A DNA stretch of 5,088 nucleotides from an uncultured Prevotella sp. (GTDB lineage: Bacteria; Bacteroidota; Bacteroidia; Bacteroidales; Bacteroidaceae), in contig CAJPTO010000223.1 of the NCBI GenBank assembly GCA_905373605.1, forward strand, positions 1-5,088, given 5' to 3'. Position numbers and translations under genes: made by a program. This document shows, one piece after another, positions 1-5,088 of the stretch. The notes beneath the pieces were generated by a model. It saw nothing but the letters and a program-made list of their open reading frames with translations. It was not told the DNA's origin and searched no databases. Positions within the stretch are counted from its first letter, which is position 1. Each line of letters starts with the position of its first letter.

Positions 1-1
1 A

Positions 2-865
2 AAGCATCCCAACCGCGAGTTGCTCAAGGGGAAAGTCATTGCCAGCCTTTTCTTTGAGCCGTCCACTCGCACGCGCCTTAGCTTCGAAACGGCCGCAAAC
101 AGGCTCGGGGCGCGCATCATCGGCTTCTCGGATGCAAAGGCCACGAGTGTGTCGAAAGGCGAAACGCTCAAAGACACCATACTTATGGTGTCTAATTATG
201 CCGACATCATCGTGATGCGCCACTACATTGAGGGCGCCGCGCAGTGGGCTAGCGAGGTGTCGCCTGTGCCGGTCATCAATGCGGGCGACGGCGCACACAT
301 GCACCCTTCGCAGTGCATGCTGGACCTTTACTCGATATACAAGACGCAAGGCACGCTCGAAAACCTCAACATCTACCTCGTGGGCGACTTGAAGTACGGC
401 CGAACGGTGCACTCGCTCATCATGGCCATGCGCCATTTCAACCCCACCTTCCATTTCATCGCGCCCAAAGAGCTGGCCATGCCCAACGAGTATAAGCTCT
501 ATTGCAAGCAACACGGCATCAAGTTTGAAGAGCATACCGACTTCAACGAGAAGGTTATCGCCGATGCCGACATCATCTACATGACGCGCGTGCAAAAGGA
601 AAGGTTCTCCGACCTCATGGAATACGAACGCGTAAAAGACGTGTACATACTGCGAAACGACATGCTGGGGCACGTGAAAAGCAACATGCGCATTCTGCAT
701 CCGCTGCCCAGGGTGAACGAAATTGCCTACGACGTGGACGACAACCCACACGCCTACTACATACAACAGGCCCAAAACGGGCTTTATGCACGCCAGGCAT
801 TGTTCTGCGACGTGCTGGGAATAACGCTCGAAGAGGTGAAAAACGATAAAACCATCATCAAATGA
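2..865 (+). CDS. pyrB: Aspartate carbamoyltransferase catalytic subunit (5' partial)
   Basis: PyrB joins carbamoyl phosphate and aspartate to give N-carbamoyl-aspartate, the committed step of cytosolic pyrimidine synthesis. The reading frame is open from base 2, giving 287 residues and a TGA stop. By comparison with E. coli PyrB, about 31 N-terminal residues lie outside the window. The TTG at base 20 is an internal Leu codon, not a start. Counting from the first visible codon, I see the carbamoyl-phosphate motif STRTR (21-25) and the 80s-loop SVSKGE (49-54), one residue shorter than in E. coli but keeping the catalytic Lys and Ser. MRH (Arg 73), HPSQ (His 101, Gln 104), GDLKYGRTVHS (Arg 134), the aspartate-binding TRVQKER (Arg 196, Gln 198) and HPLPR (233-237) are also present. 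All main active-site residues are present. The overlapping pyrI indicates a class B holoenzyme of catalytic trimers and regulatory dimers. Ornithine carbamoyltransferase is excluded by the TRVQKER motif and the pyrI partner. Confidence 0.97.
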   Translation, partial: KHPNRELLKGKVIASLFFEPSTRTRLSFETAANRLGARIIGFSDAKATSVSKGETLKDTILMVSNYADIIVMRHYIEGAAQWASEVSPVPVINAGDGAHMHPSQCMLDLYSIYKTQGTLENLNIYLVGDLKYGRTVHSLIMAMRHFNPTFHFIAPKELAMPNEYKLYCKQHGIKFEEHTDFNEKVIADADIIYMTRVQKERFSDLMEYERVKDVYILRNDMLGHVKSNMRILHPLPRVNEIAYDVDDNPHAYYIQQAQNGLYARQALFCDVLGITLEEVKNDKTIIK

Positions 866-1323
866 TTGAGAATAAGAAAGAAAGACTCGTGGCCGCCATC
901 AAGAACGGAACGGTTATCGACCACATACCTGCCGACAAAACCTTTCAGGTTGTGGCCTTGCTAGAACTCAATACGCTCGACGAACCCATCACCATCGGCA
1001 ACAACTACGCATCGAAGATGATGGGAAAGAAAGGCATCATCAAGGTGACTGACAGGTTTTTCACCGACGAAGAGATTTCTCGGCTCTCGGTGGTGGCACC
1101 TAATGTGGTGCTCAACATCATCAAAGACTACGAGGTTATCGAGAAAAAGAAGGTGGAAACGCCCAATGAACTGCGCGGCATCGTGCGATGCAACAACCCT
1201 AAGTGCATCACCAACAACGAGCCGATGCAAACGGTTTTCCACGTGGTGGACAAAGACTGCCGAACGCTTAAATGCCATTATTGCGACATGGAGCAGGCAA
1301 TAGACAAGGTGCAACTGGTGTAA
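862..1323 (+). CDS. pyrI: Aspartate carbamoyltransferase regulatory subunit
   Basis: PyrI has no catalytic activity. It binds nucleotides and holds PyrB trimers together, in E. coli giving CTP/UTP inhibition and ATP activation. The 153-residue length equals that of E. coli PyrI. The N-terminal nucleotide-binding domain shows GTVIDHIPA (16-24, with Asp20-His21 matching the E. coli effector site), ITIG (43-46), Lys61 and Lys95 aligning with the effector lysines 60 and 94. The C-terminal zinc domain has four cysteines at 110, 115, 138 and 141 in a C-x4-C-x22-C-x2-C pattern, needed to contact PyrB. A fifth cysteine (133) lies just before the second pair and is not a known ligand. The ATG overlaps the pyrB stop in ATGA, indicating translational coupling and equal stoichiometry. 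The start is preceded by A-rich pyrB codons and no Shine-Dalgarno motif. Whether this homologue shows the E. coli pattern of ATP/CTP control cannot be read from sequence. Confidence 0.97.
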   Translation: MIENKKERLVAAIKNGTVIDHIPADKTFQVVALLELNTLDEPITIGNNYASKMMGKKGIIKVTDRFFTDEEISRLSVVAPNVVLNIIKDYEVIEKKKVETPNELRGIVRCNNPKCITNNEPMQTVFHVVDKDCRTLKCHYCDMEQAIDKVQLV

Positions 1324-1439
1324 CGCTGTGCCTAAGACCACTTGCCGCCGCATATAGTAAATGCAAAATCAGACAACATAACTGGCGAGCTGACATAAAA
1401 ACCCGCCTAAATCAATAACTAACACAAACAATTTCAACT

Positions 1440-2720
1440 ATGAAAAGAGACCTAGAAATTTTCAAACTCATTGAAGATGAGCACCAACGCCAACTGAAAG
1501 GCATCGAACTGATTGCCTCGGAAAACTTCGTTAGCGAAGAGGTGATGCAAGCAATGGGGTCGTATCTCACCAACAAGTATGCCGAAGGCCTGCCCGGCAA
1601 ACGCTATTATGGCGGATGCGAGGTGGTAGACAAGGTGGAAAACCTGGCCATCGAGCGTATCAAGAAGCTTTTCGGAGCAGAGTTTGCCAACGTTCAGCCC
1701 CACTCTGGTGCACAAGCCAACGAGGCTGTGCTGCTCACTTGCCTTAACCCCGGCGACACTTTCATGGGTTTGAACCTTGCACACGGCGGACACTTAAGCC
1801 ACGGAAGCCTCGTCAACACCTCGGGTATACTCTACAACCCCGTGGGATACAACCTCAACAAGGACACTGGCCGCGTGGATTACGATGAAATGGAACGCCT
1901 GGCACTGGAGCATAAGCCGAAACTCATCATCGGTGGCGGCTCGGCCTATAGCCGTGAGTGGGACTACCAACGCATGCGCGACATCGCCGACAAGGTGGGG
2001 GCAATCTTTATGGTTGACATGGCACACCCTGCTGGCCTTATCGCCGCCGGCCTACTTGAAAATCCGCTGAAATATGCGCACATCGTTACCTCTACCACGC
2101 ACAAAACGCTTCGCGGACCTCGCGGCGGCATCATCCTCATGGGCAAGGATTTCGAAAATCCTTGGGGCAAGAAAACACCAAAGGGCGAAGTGAAGATGAT
2201 GAGCCAATTGCTCAACTCGGCCGTATTCCCCGGCATTCAGGGCGGTCCGCTCGAGCATGTAATCGCTGCCAAGGCCGTTGCATTCGAAGAAGCTTTGCAA
2301 CCCGAGTTCAAAGAGTGGGCTAAGCAGGTGCAGAAAAACGCCAAGGTGCTGGCCGAAGAACTGGTTAAGCGCGGATTTACCATCGTCAGCGGAGGCACTG
2401 ACAACCACTCTATGCTGGTTGACTTGCGCGACAAGTATCCCGAACTAACGGGTAAGGTGGCCGAAAACGCACTTGTTGCCGCCGACATCACCGTTAACAA
2501 GAACATGGTTCCGTTTGATACGCGCAGTGCCTTCCAAACAAGTGGCATACGCTTGGGTACGGCTGCAATCACCACTCGAGGCGCTAAAGAAGACCTCATG
2601 GGCTTTATCGCCGAGCTGATTGAAGAGGTGCTCAACAATCCCACCGACGAAGCTACCATCGCCAGCGTTCGCAAACGCGTAAACGAAAGGATGAAAGACT
2701 ATCCGCTCTTCGCCTATTAG
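1440..2720 (+). CDS. glyA: Serine hydroxymethyltransferase
   Basis: GlyA is a cytosolic PLP enzyme that interconverts serine plus tetrahydrofolate with glycine plus methylene-tetrahydrofolate, the main source of one-carbon units for thymidylate, purines and methionine. The 426 residues are near-full family length. Visible motifs in order are ELIASENF (23-30), YAEGLPGKRYYGGCE (47-61), NVQPHSGAQAN (84-94), AHGGHLSHG (114-122), VDMAHPAG (192-199, Asp193 and His196 contacting PLP), TTHKTLRGPRGG (219-230, PLP Schiff-base Lys222) and SGIRLGT (368-374, Arg371 binding substrate carboxylate). Relative to E. coli GlyA, about 13 extra residues lie between GPRGG and LNSAVFPG (within 231-258, including NPWGKK and PKGEVKMM). 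I associate this insertion with Bacteroidota enzymes. The ATG is chosen because MKRDLEIF directly precedes the conserved N-terminal helix; it follows an AC-rich leader without Shine-Dalgarno. It lies 116 bases after pyrI in the same direction. I see no convincing promoter in that gap, so co-transcription with pyrBI is possible but unproven. Confidence 0.98.
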   Translation: MKRDLEIFKLIEDEHQRQLKGIELIASENFVSEEVMQAMGSYLTNKYAEGLPGKRYYGGCEVVDKVENLAIERIKKLFGAEFANVQPHSGAQANEAVLLTCLNPGDTFMGLNLAHGGHLSHGSLVNTSGILYNPVGYNLNKDTGRVDYDEMERLALEHKPKLIIGGGSAYSREWDYQRMRDIADKVGAIFMVDMAHPAGLIAAGLLENPLKYAHIVTSTTHKTLRGPRGGIILMGKDFENPWGKKTPKGEVKMMSQLLNSAVFPGIQGGPLEHVIAAKAVAFEEALQPEFKEWAKQVQKNAKVLAEELVKRGFTIVSGGTDNHSMLVDLRDKYPELTGKVAENALVAADITVNKNMVPFDTRSAFQTSGIRLGTAAITTRGAKEDLMGFIAELIEEVLNNPTDEATIASVRKRVNERMKDYPLFAY

Positions 2721-2746
2721 GCCGAAGATGTCTACACTTATAGGCA

Positions 2747-2787
2747 AGGGGGATGTGCTTACACAAGCACATCCCCCTGTCTTGTTT
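2747..2787 (+). terminator. Intrinsic terminator after glyA
   Basis: The arm at 2747-2760 (AGGGGGATGTGCTT) pairs perfectly with 2765-2778 across the 4-base loop ACAC, a 14-bp stem with five consecutive G-C pairs near its base. It is followed by a T-rich but interrupted tract (GTCTTGTTT). It begins 27 bases after the glyA stop, so it most likely ends the glyA, and perhaps pyrBI-glyA, transcript. The downstream T-run is weaker than a textbook one, but the stem is very stable. The opposite strand lacks a T-tract, so it is not obviously bidirectional. Confidence 0.85.
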
Positions 2788-2800
2788 ATGCAGAAGTGGG

Positions 2801-2838
2801 CGGAAAAATTCCGTCGAACGTTCTGAAAAAACGTTTTT
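2801..2838. repeat. Cluster of three short palindromes downstream of glyA
   Basis: Three perfect dyads lie within 38 bases: CGGAA-AAA-TTCCG at 2801-2813, GAACGTTC at 2816-2823 and AAAAACGTTTTT at 2827-2838. The last two share an AACGTT core, with centres 13 bp apart. The cluster starts 23 bases after the glyA terminator hairpin. It could be protein-binding sites, a secondary termination region or AT-rich coincidence. There is no promoter match next to it and no gene within 460 bases downstream, so no role is assigned. Confidence 0.4.
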
Positions 2839-2968
2839 CTCACAAAAAAGGCATTAACCCCACAGTTGTTTGTATCACAAGGATTGCCTTCTACATGCCA
2901 CATTCCTCCAAATGGACAACAAAAAGCGAGCGATAATAATCTAACGACAAAAGGTTAGACAAACAAAG

Positions 2969-3012
2969 TGCATGAGTTATCACGGATAAATGCATGGGTT
3001 AGCACGGATAAT
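2969..3012. repeat. Two-copy 22-bp tandem repeat with internal dyad
   Basis: Two adjacent units, 2969-2990 and 2991-3012, match at 19 of 22 positions. Each begins TGCATGRGTTAKCACGG and continues ATAA. Unit 1 contains the perfect dyad TTATC-ACG-GATAA (2977-2989). Unit 2 has TTAGC-ACG-GATAA (2999-3011), with one mismatch. A diverged third unit may precede them, since GGTTAG at 2953-2958 falls in register. The spacing is close to two helical turns, which would place both dyads on the same face of DNA. The repeat ends about 165 bases upstream of the predicted trpB promoter. It may be an operator pair or a copy of a dispersed repeat; the sequence does not decide. Confidence 0.7.
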
Positions 3013-3176
3013 TGTGGACAAGAATAAACGTAACATCTCATCACTGAGAAGAGAAAGCGTCATTGTGCAGCAAGTGCAAAAGCGATTAAAAACACGCCGA
3101 ATGCCATTTCAGCAGCACACAAATAACACACATTGTGAAACATTTTGCACGAAAAAGCTTAAAAAGATGCTTTATT

Positions 3177-3208
3177 CTTGCCGTTTTCGAATAGATTTTA
3201 TAAGTTTG
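3177..3208 (+). promoter_or_regulatory. Bacteroidota-type promoter for trpB
   Basis: TAAGTTTG at 3201-3208 matches the Bacteroidota -7 consensus TAnnTTTG exactly. CTTG at 3177-3180 is one base off the -33 TTTG element, with a 20-base spacer that fits this promoter class. Transcription would begin near 3213-3216, giving a leader of about 90 bases before the trpB ATG. No other site in the glyA-trpB gap matches both elements. The assignment depends on the organism using the Bacteroidota sigma factor, which the genes support. Confidence 0.7.
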
Positions 3209-3213
3209 CAACA

Positions 3214-3302
3214 CAAAAGGGCAAGGCCCATACATGGCAATGGTGCCAATGTTACACACAAAGGCGAATAAATAACGCCATAACAACTAAACAAATGCAA
3301 AT
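3214..3302 (+). promoter_or_regulatory. trpB 5' leader with three small hairpins and a mini-ORF
   Basis: The predicted untranslated leader can form three hairpins. They are GGGC-AAG-GCCC (3219-3229), an 8-bp stem with one bulged A around loop ATGG (3232-3252), and GGCG/CGCC around a 9-base A/T loop (3263-3279), the last ending 23 bases before the trpB start. None is followed by a T-run, so it is not an obvious transcription attenuator. A 13-codon ORF, MAMVPMLHTKANK, runs 3234-3275 with its ATG inside the second hairpin; it has no Trp codon. ATG-CAA-ATA-TGA at 3295-3306 overlaps the trpB ATG. The leader matches no riboswitch family I recognise. A function is not shown; this records the visible structure. 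Confidence 0.35.
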
Positions 3303-4664
3303 ATGAGCAGACAAAAAAGGTTTTTACTGCAAGAGAACGACTTGCCCAAACAATGGTATAACATACAGGCCGACATGCCCAATAAACCGCTGCCTCCGCT
3401 TAACCCCGCAACGAAAAAGCCTGTTAGCGTTGACGACCTGGCACATATCTTTGCACGGGCATGCGCTGAACAAGAACTGGACACACAAAACGCATGGATT
3501 GACATCCCCGAAGAGGTGCAAGACAAGTACAGCTACTATCGTTCAACGCCCCTTGTGCGCGCTTATGCCTTGGAAGAAGCACTGGGCACGCCAGCACATA
3601 TCTATTTTAAGAACGAAAGCGTGAACCCGCTTGGCTCGCATAAGGTGAACTCTGCCCTCCCCCAATGCTACTATTGCAAACAAGAAGGCGTTACAAACGT
3701 TACCACCGAGACGGGTGCAGGACAATGGGGAGCGGCACTTAGCTATGCCGCAAGCGTATACGGACTGTCGGCTGCCGTTTATCAAGTGAAGATTTCCATG
3801 CAACAAAAGCCTTATAGGTCGCTCGTAATGAAAACTTTCGGATCGGCTGTAACGGGGTCGCCTTCGATGTCTACACGCGCCGGAAAAGACATTATCACAC
3901 GCGACCCGCTGCACCAAGGCTCGCTAGGCACGGCCATTAGCGAGGCTGTTGAACTGGCAACGACAACGCCCAACTGCAAATACACGCTGGGGTCGGTGCT
4001 AAGTCATGTCACTCTTCACCAAACAATCATCGGCCTTGAGGCCGAAAAGCAAATGGCTATGGCCGGAGAATATCCCGATGTTGTGATTGGTTGTTTTGGT
4101 GGCGGCAGCAATTTTGGCGGATTGGCCTTTCCTTTCATGCGCCACAACATTCTGGACGGTAAGCAAACGGCCTTTGTTGCAGCCGAACCAGCAAGCTGCC
4201 CGAAGCTGACGCGCGGCGTTTTCAGGTACGACTTCGGCGATGAGGCTGGTTATACGCCGTTGTTGCCGATGTTTACATTGGGACACGACTTCAAACCGGC
4301 CAACATTCACGCCGGCGGACTGCGCTACCATGGGGCTGGCATGATTGTTTCGCAACTGATTAAAGACGGGTTGATGCGAGGCGAAGACATTGAACAGCTT
4401 GAAACGTTTGAGGCGGGAACGCTCTTCGCTCGCACCGAGGGCATCATCCCCGCACCGGAAAGTAACCATGCCATCGCTGCTGCCATTCGCGAAGCAAAAA
4501 AATGTAAGGAAACGGGCGAAGAAAAGGTGATACTCTTTTCGCTGTCGGGACACGGACTGATGGACATGACGGCCTACGACCTTTATCTCAACGGCGACTT
4601 GCGCAATTATTCGCTCTCGGAAGCGGACATCCAGCAAAGCCTTAAGGCTGTTCCCGAGGTGTAA
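3303..4664 (+). CDS. trpB: TrpB2-type tryptophan synthase beta chain (stand-alone)
   Basis: This PLP enzyme of 453 residues belongs to the TrpB2 branch, which condenses indole with serine (O-phosphoserine in some relatives) to tryptophan. The N-terminal block LPKQWYNIQADMP (14-26), PLPPLNP (29-35) and WIDIPEEVQ (65-73) is typical of TrpB2 and absent from classical TrpB1. Other motifs are STPLVRA (81-87), GSHKVNSAL with Schiff-base Lys114 (111-119), and TETGAGQWG with the catalytic Glu136 and a Trp where TrpB1 has His. GGGSN (266-270) is the PLP-phosphate loop, followed by EGIIPAPESNHA (379-390) and SLSGHG (413-418). All catalytic elements are intact, so it should be active. It has its own promoter and terminator, and no trpA or other trp gene is adjacent, suggesting indole salvage or an accessory role beside a trp operon elsewhere. 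The ATG follows an A-rich leader and gives the expected N-terminus. Threonine synthase and cysteine synthase are excluded by these motifs. Confidence 0.93.
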   Translation: MSRQKRFLLQENDLPKQWYNIQADMPNKPLPPLNPATKKPVSVDDLAHIFARACAEQELDTQNAWIDIPEEVQDKYSYYRSTPLVRAYALEEALGTPAHIYFKNESVNPLGSHKVNSALPQCYYCKQEGVTNVTTETGAGQWGAALSYAASVYGLSAAVYQVKISMQQKPYRSLVMKTFGSAVTGSPSMSTRAGKDIITRDPLHQGSLGTAISEAVELATTTPNCKYTLGSVLSHVTLHQTIIGLEAEKQMAMAGEYPDVVIGCFGGGSNFGGLAFPFMRHNILDGKQTAFVAAEPASCPKLTRGVFRYDFGDEAGYTPLLPMFTLGHDFKPANIHAGGLRYHGAGMIVSQLIKDGLMRGEDIEQLETFEAGTLFARTEGIIPAPESNHAIAAAIREAKKCKETGEEKVILFSLSGHGLMDMTAYDLYLNGDLRNYSLSEADIQQSLKAVPEV

Positions 4665-4682
4665 CTCAACACCAAACATACG

Positions 4683-4763
4683 GGGGACTTGTGGGTTTGT
4701 GAGCCATTCTCCTCGAAATATCGGGGCTACGTGACTCGTGGACTTGACAAGTCCCCTTTCTTT
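4683..4763 (+). terminator. trpB terminator region with alternative stems
   Basis: GGGGACTTGT at 4683-4692 pairs perfectly with ACAAGTCCCC at 4747-4756, followed by TTTCTTTT. The enclosed 54 bases hold a further hairpin, CCTCGA-AATA-TCGGGG (4711-4726, one G-T pair). The right arm can instead form a compact local hairpin, GGACTT-GAC-AAGTCC (4740-4754), directly before the T-rich run; this is the more conventional terminator. Either fold places a G-C stem before the T-tract, so termination here is likely, but which stem acts is uncertain. Confidence 0.65.
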
Positions 4764-4768
4764 TGTTG

Positions 4769-4833
4769 GCAAGGGAACAAGGGGACGAGGGGAACGAGCT
4801 GACAAGGGGACGAGTTAACCAGTTAACGAGTTA
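4769..4833. repeat. Imperfect 8-nt tandem array
   Basis: The stretch reads as eight consecutive units: GCAAGGGA, ACAAGGGG, ACGAGGGG, AACGAGCTG (9 nt), ACAAGGGG, ACGAGTTA, ACCAGTTA and ACGAGTTA. The consensus is roughly ACRAGKKR. The first part is G-rich, and the last three units end in GTTA. ACAAGGGGACGAG occurs exactly twice (4777-4789 and 4802-4814). The AAGGGGAC in those copies is complementary to the right arm of the trpB terminator just upstream. No coding use is visible. It looks like a short simple-sequence array that grew by slippage. Confidence 0.7.
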
Positions 4834-4931
4834 CAGTCAGAACGAATTGGTTTTGGAATGAAAGTGAAAAGGAATTGATTATAGAGCCTTGTTTTTAACC
4901 GTTCGTGCCGCATTCATCAGTACAATGCTGC

Positions 4932-5041
4932 TTGTATTGCGGCTACAAGGCCTTTGTAGCGTGGCTACCAGATGCTTGTAGCGTGGCTACCAGATGCTTG
5001 TAGCGTGGCTACCAGATGCTTGTAGTGTGGCCACCTGCCAG
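4932..5041. repeat. 22-bp tandem array (three perfect, two diverged units)
   Basis: Three identical 22-bp units occupy 4954-4975, 4976-4997 and 4998-5019. Each starts TTGTAGCGTGGCTACC and ends AGATGC. Diverged units in the same register flank them at 4932-4953 and 5020-5041. Each perfect unit contains the dyad GTAGC-GTG-GCTAC, and GCTAC of one unit can also pair with GTAGC of the next. At the left junction a stronger 7-bp hairpin forms, GCTACAA-GGCCT-TTGTAGC (4942-4960). There are no unique spacers, so it is not a CRISPR array. The length of 22 is not divisible by three and the forward unit contains in-frame stops, so it is not a coding repeat. It is best described as an intergenic minisatellite. 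Confidence 0.9.
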
Positions 5042-5063
5042 TGCTCGCTCCACAAGTTGGCAG
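5035..5063. repeat. Short inverted repeat at the end of the 22-bp array
   Basis: CTGCCA at 5035-5040 is the reverse complement of TGGCAG at 5058-5063, with 17 bases between. The left arm lies in the last diverged unit of the 22-bp array. There is no following T-run, so a terminator role is not supported. It may simply reflect decay of the array edge. Confidence 0.35.
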
Positions 5064-5088
5064 TAACTGCTTCATGGCTCAAAGGTTG

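Larger units (their letters stand above)
2721..3302. other. Non-coding region between glyA and trpB
   Basis: This stretch of 582 bases has no open frame that I would call a gene. From left to right it holds the glyA terminator, a group of three short palindromes (2801-2838), a 22-bp tandem duplication (2969-3012), a Bacteroidota-type promoter (about 3177-3208) and the trpB leader. The rest, about 2839-2968 and 3013-3176, is AT-rich and shows no RNA gene or gene remnant that I recognise. Confidence 0.7.
4665..5088. other. Non-coding, repeat-rich region after trpB
   Basis: These 424 bases to the window edge contain no credible gene on either strand. They hold the trpB terminator region (4683-4763), an 8-nt imperfect tandem array (4769-4833), an AT-rich spacer without recognised signals (about 4834-4930), a 22-bp tandem array (4932-5041) and a short inverted repeat (5035-5063). 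No tRNA, promoter match or insertion-sequence end was recognised. Confidence 0.7.

Noticed and set aside
20..22. TTG at base 20 as the pyrB start.
   Set aside because: The frame is open to the window edge, and the upstream codons (KHPNRE) continue the family alignment, so the gene is simply cut by the window.
961..1353. A 130-codon minus-strand frame opposite pyrI.
   Set aside because: It is antisense to a full-length pyrI with intact zinc cysteines and shows no recognisable product.
1324..1439. A dedicated glyA promoter and a pyrI terminator.
   Set aside because: The gap has no TAnnTTTG match, and its only stem (GGCG/CGCC at 1384-1407) is 4 bp with a 16-base loop and no T-run.
2445..2903. 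A 152-codon minus-strand frame across the end of glyA and its terminator.
   Set aside because: It crosses the glyA terminator stem, is antisense to conserved GlyA sequence and shows no domain.
2990..3271. A 93-codon plus-strand open frame between glyA and trpB.
   Set aside because: It starts inside the 22-bp repeat, runs through the predicted trpB promoter and leader, and its product has low-complexity basic composition with no recognisable motif.
3214..3302. A tryptophan attenuator or T-box ahead of trpB.
   Set aside because: The mini-ORF has no Trp codon, no terminator-type stem with a T-run is present, and no T-box motif is visible.
3999..4805. A 268-codon open frame on the minus strand opposite trpB.
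   Set aside because: It lies almost wholly antisense to a well-supported trpB, starts within the 8-nt array and has no family-like motifs. It is explained by the codon bias of the sense gene.
4932..5041. A possible CRISPR array.
   Set aside because: The 22-bp units abut directly with no unique spacers, and no cas gene is in view.

Overview
The window is ordinary bacterial chromosome carrying four plus-strand housekeeping genes: the 3' part of pyrB, then pyrI, glyA and a stand-alone trpB of the TrpB2 class. Several features point to the Bacteroidota, most likely Bacteroidales of the Prevotella type. PyrB and PyrI form a class B (regulated) aspartate transcarbamoylase. GlyA carries an insertion of about 13 residues after the PLP-lysine region that I associate with Bacteroidota. 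Start codons are preceded by A-rich sequence rather than Shine-Dalgarno motifs. The one clear promoter has the Bacteroidota form (TAnnTTTG with a TTG-type element 20 bases upstream). The genus-level guess is inference.

Layout: 2-865 is pyrB, missing about 31 N-terminal residues beyond the window edge. 862-1323 is pyrI, overlapping the pyrB stop by the four bases ATGA. 1440-2720 is glyA, after a 116-base gap with no convincing promoter or terminator, so read-through from pyrBI is possible. A strong hairpin at 2747-2778 ends this block. 2721-3302 has no convincing gene. It holds the terminator, a cluster of three small palindromes, a 22-bp tandem duplication, a promoter at about 3177-3208 and a roughly 90-base structured leader. 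3303-4664 is trpB2. 4665-5088 has no gene. It holds a trpB terminator region with competing hairpins, an imperfect 8-nt tandem array, and a 22-bp tandem array with three identical and two diverged units.

Functionally, PyrB and PyrI catalyse and regulate the first committed step of pyrimidine synthesis. GlyA interconverts serine and glycine and feeds one-carbon units to thymidylate and purine synthesis, which fits a nucleotide-linked cluster. TrpB2 makes tryptophan from indole plus serine (or O-phosphoserine in some relatives). It has its own promoter and terminator and no trpA beside it, so it looks like an independent, possibly indole-salvage, unit.

I found no new multi-gene system. The least explained parts are the repeat structures in the two non-coding stretches, especially the 22-bp units that each contain a short dyad with a 3-base centre.
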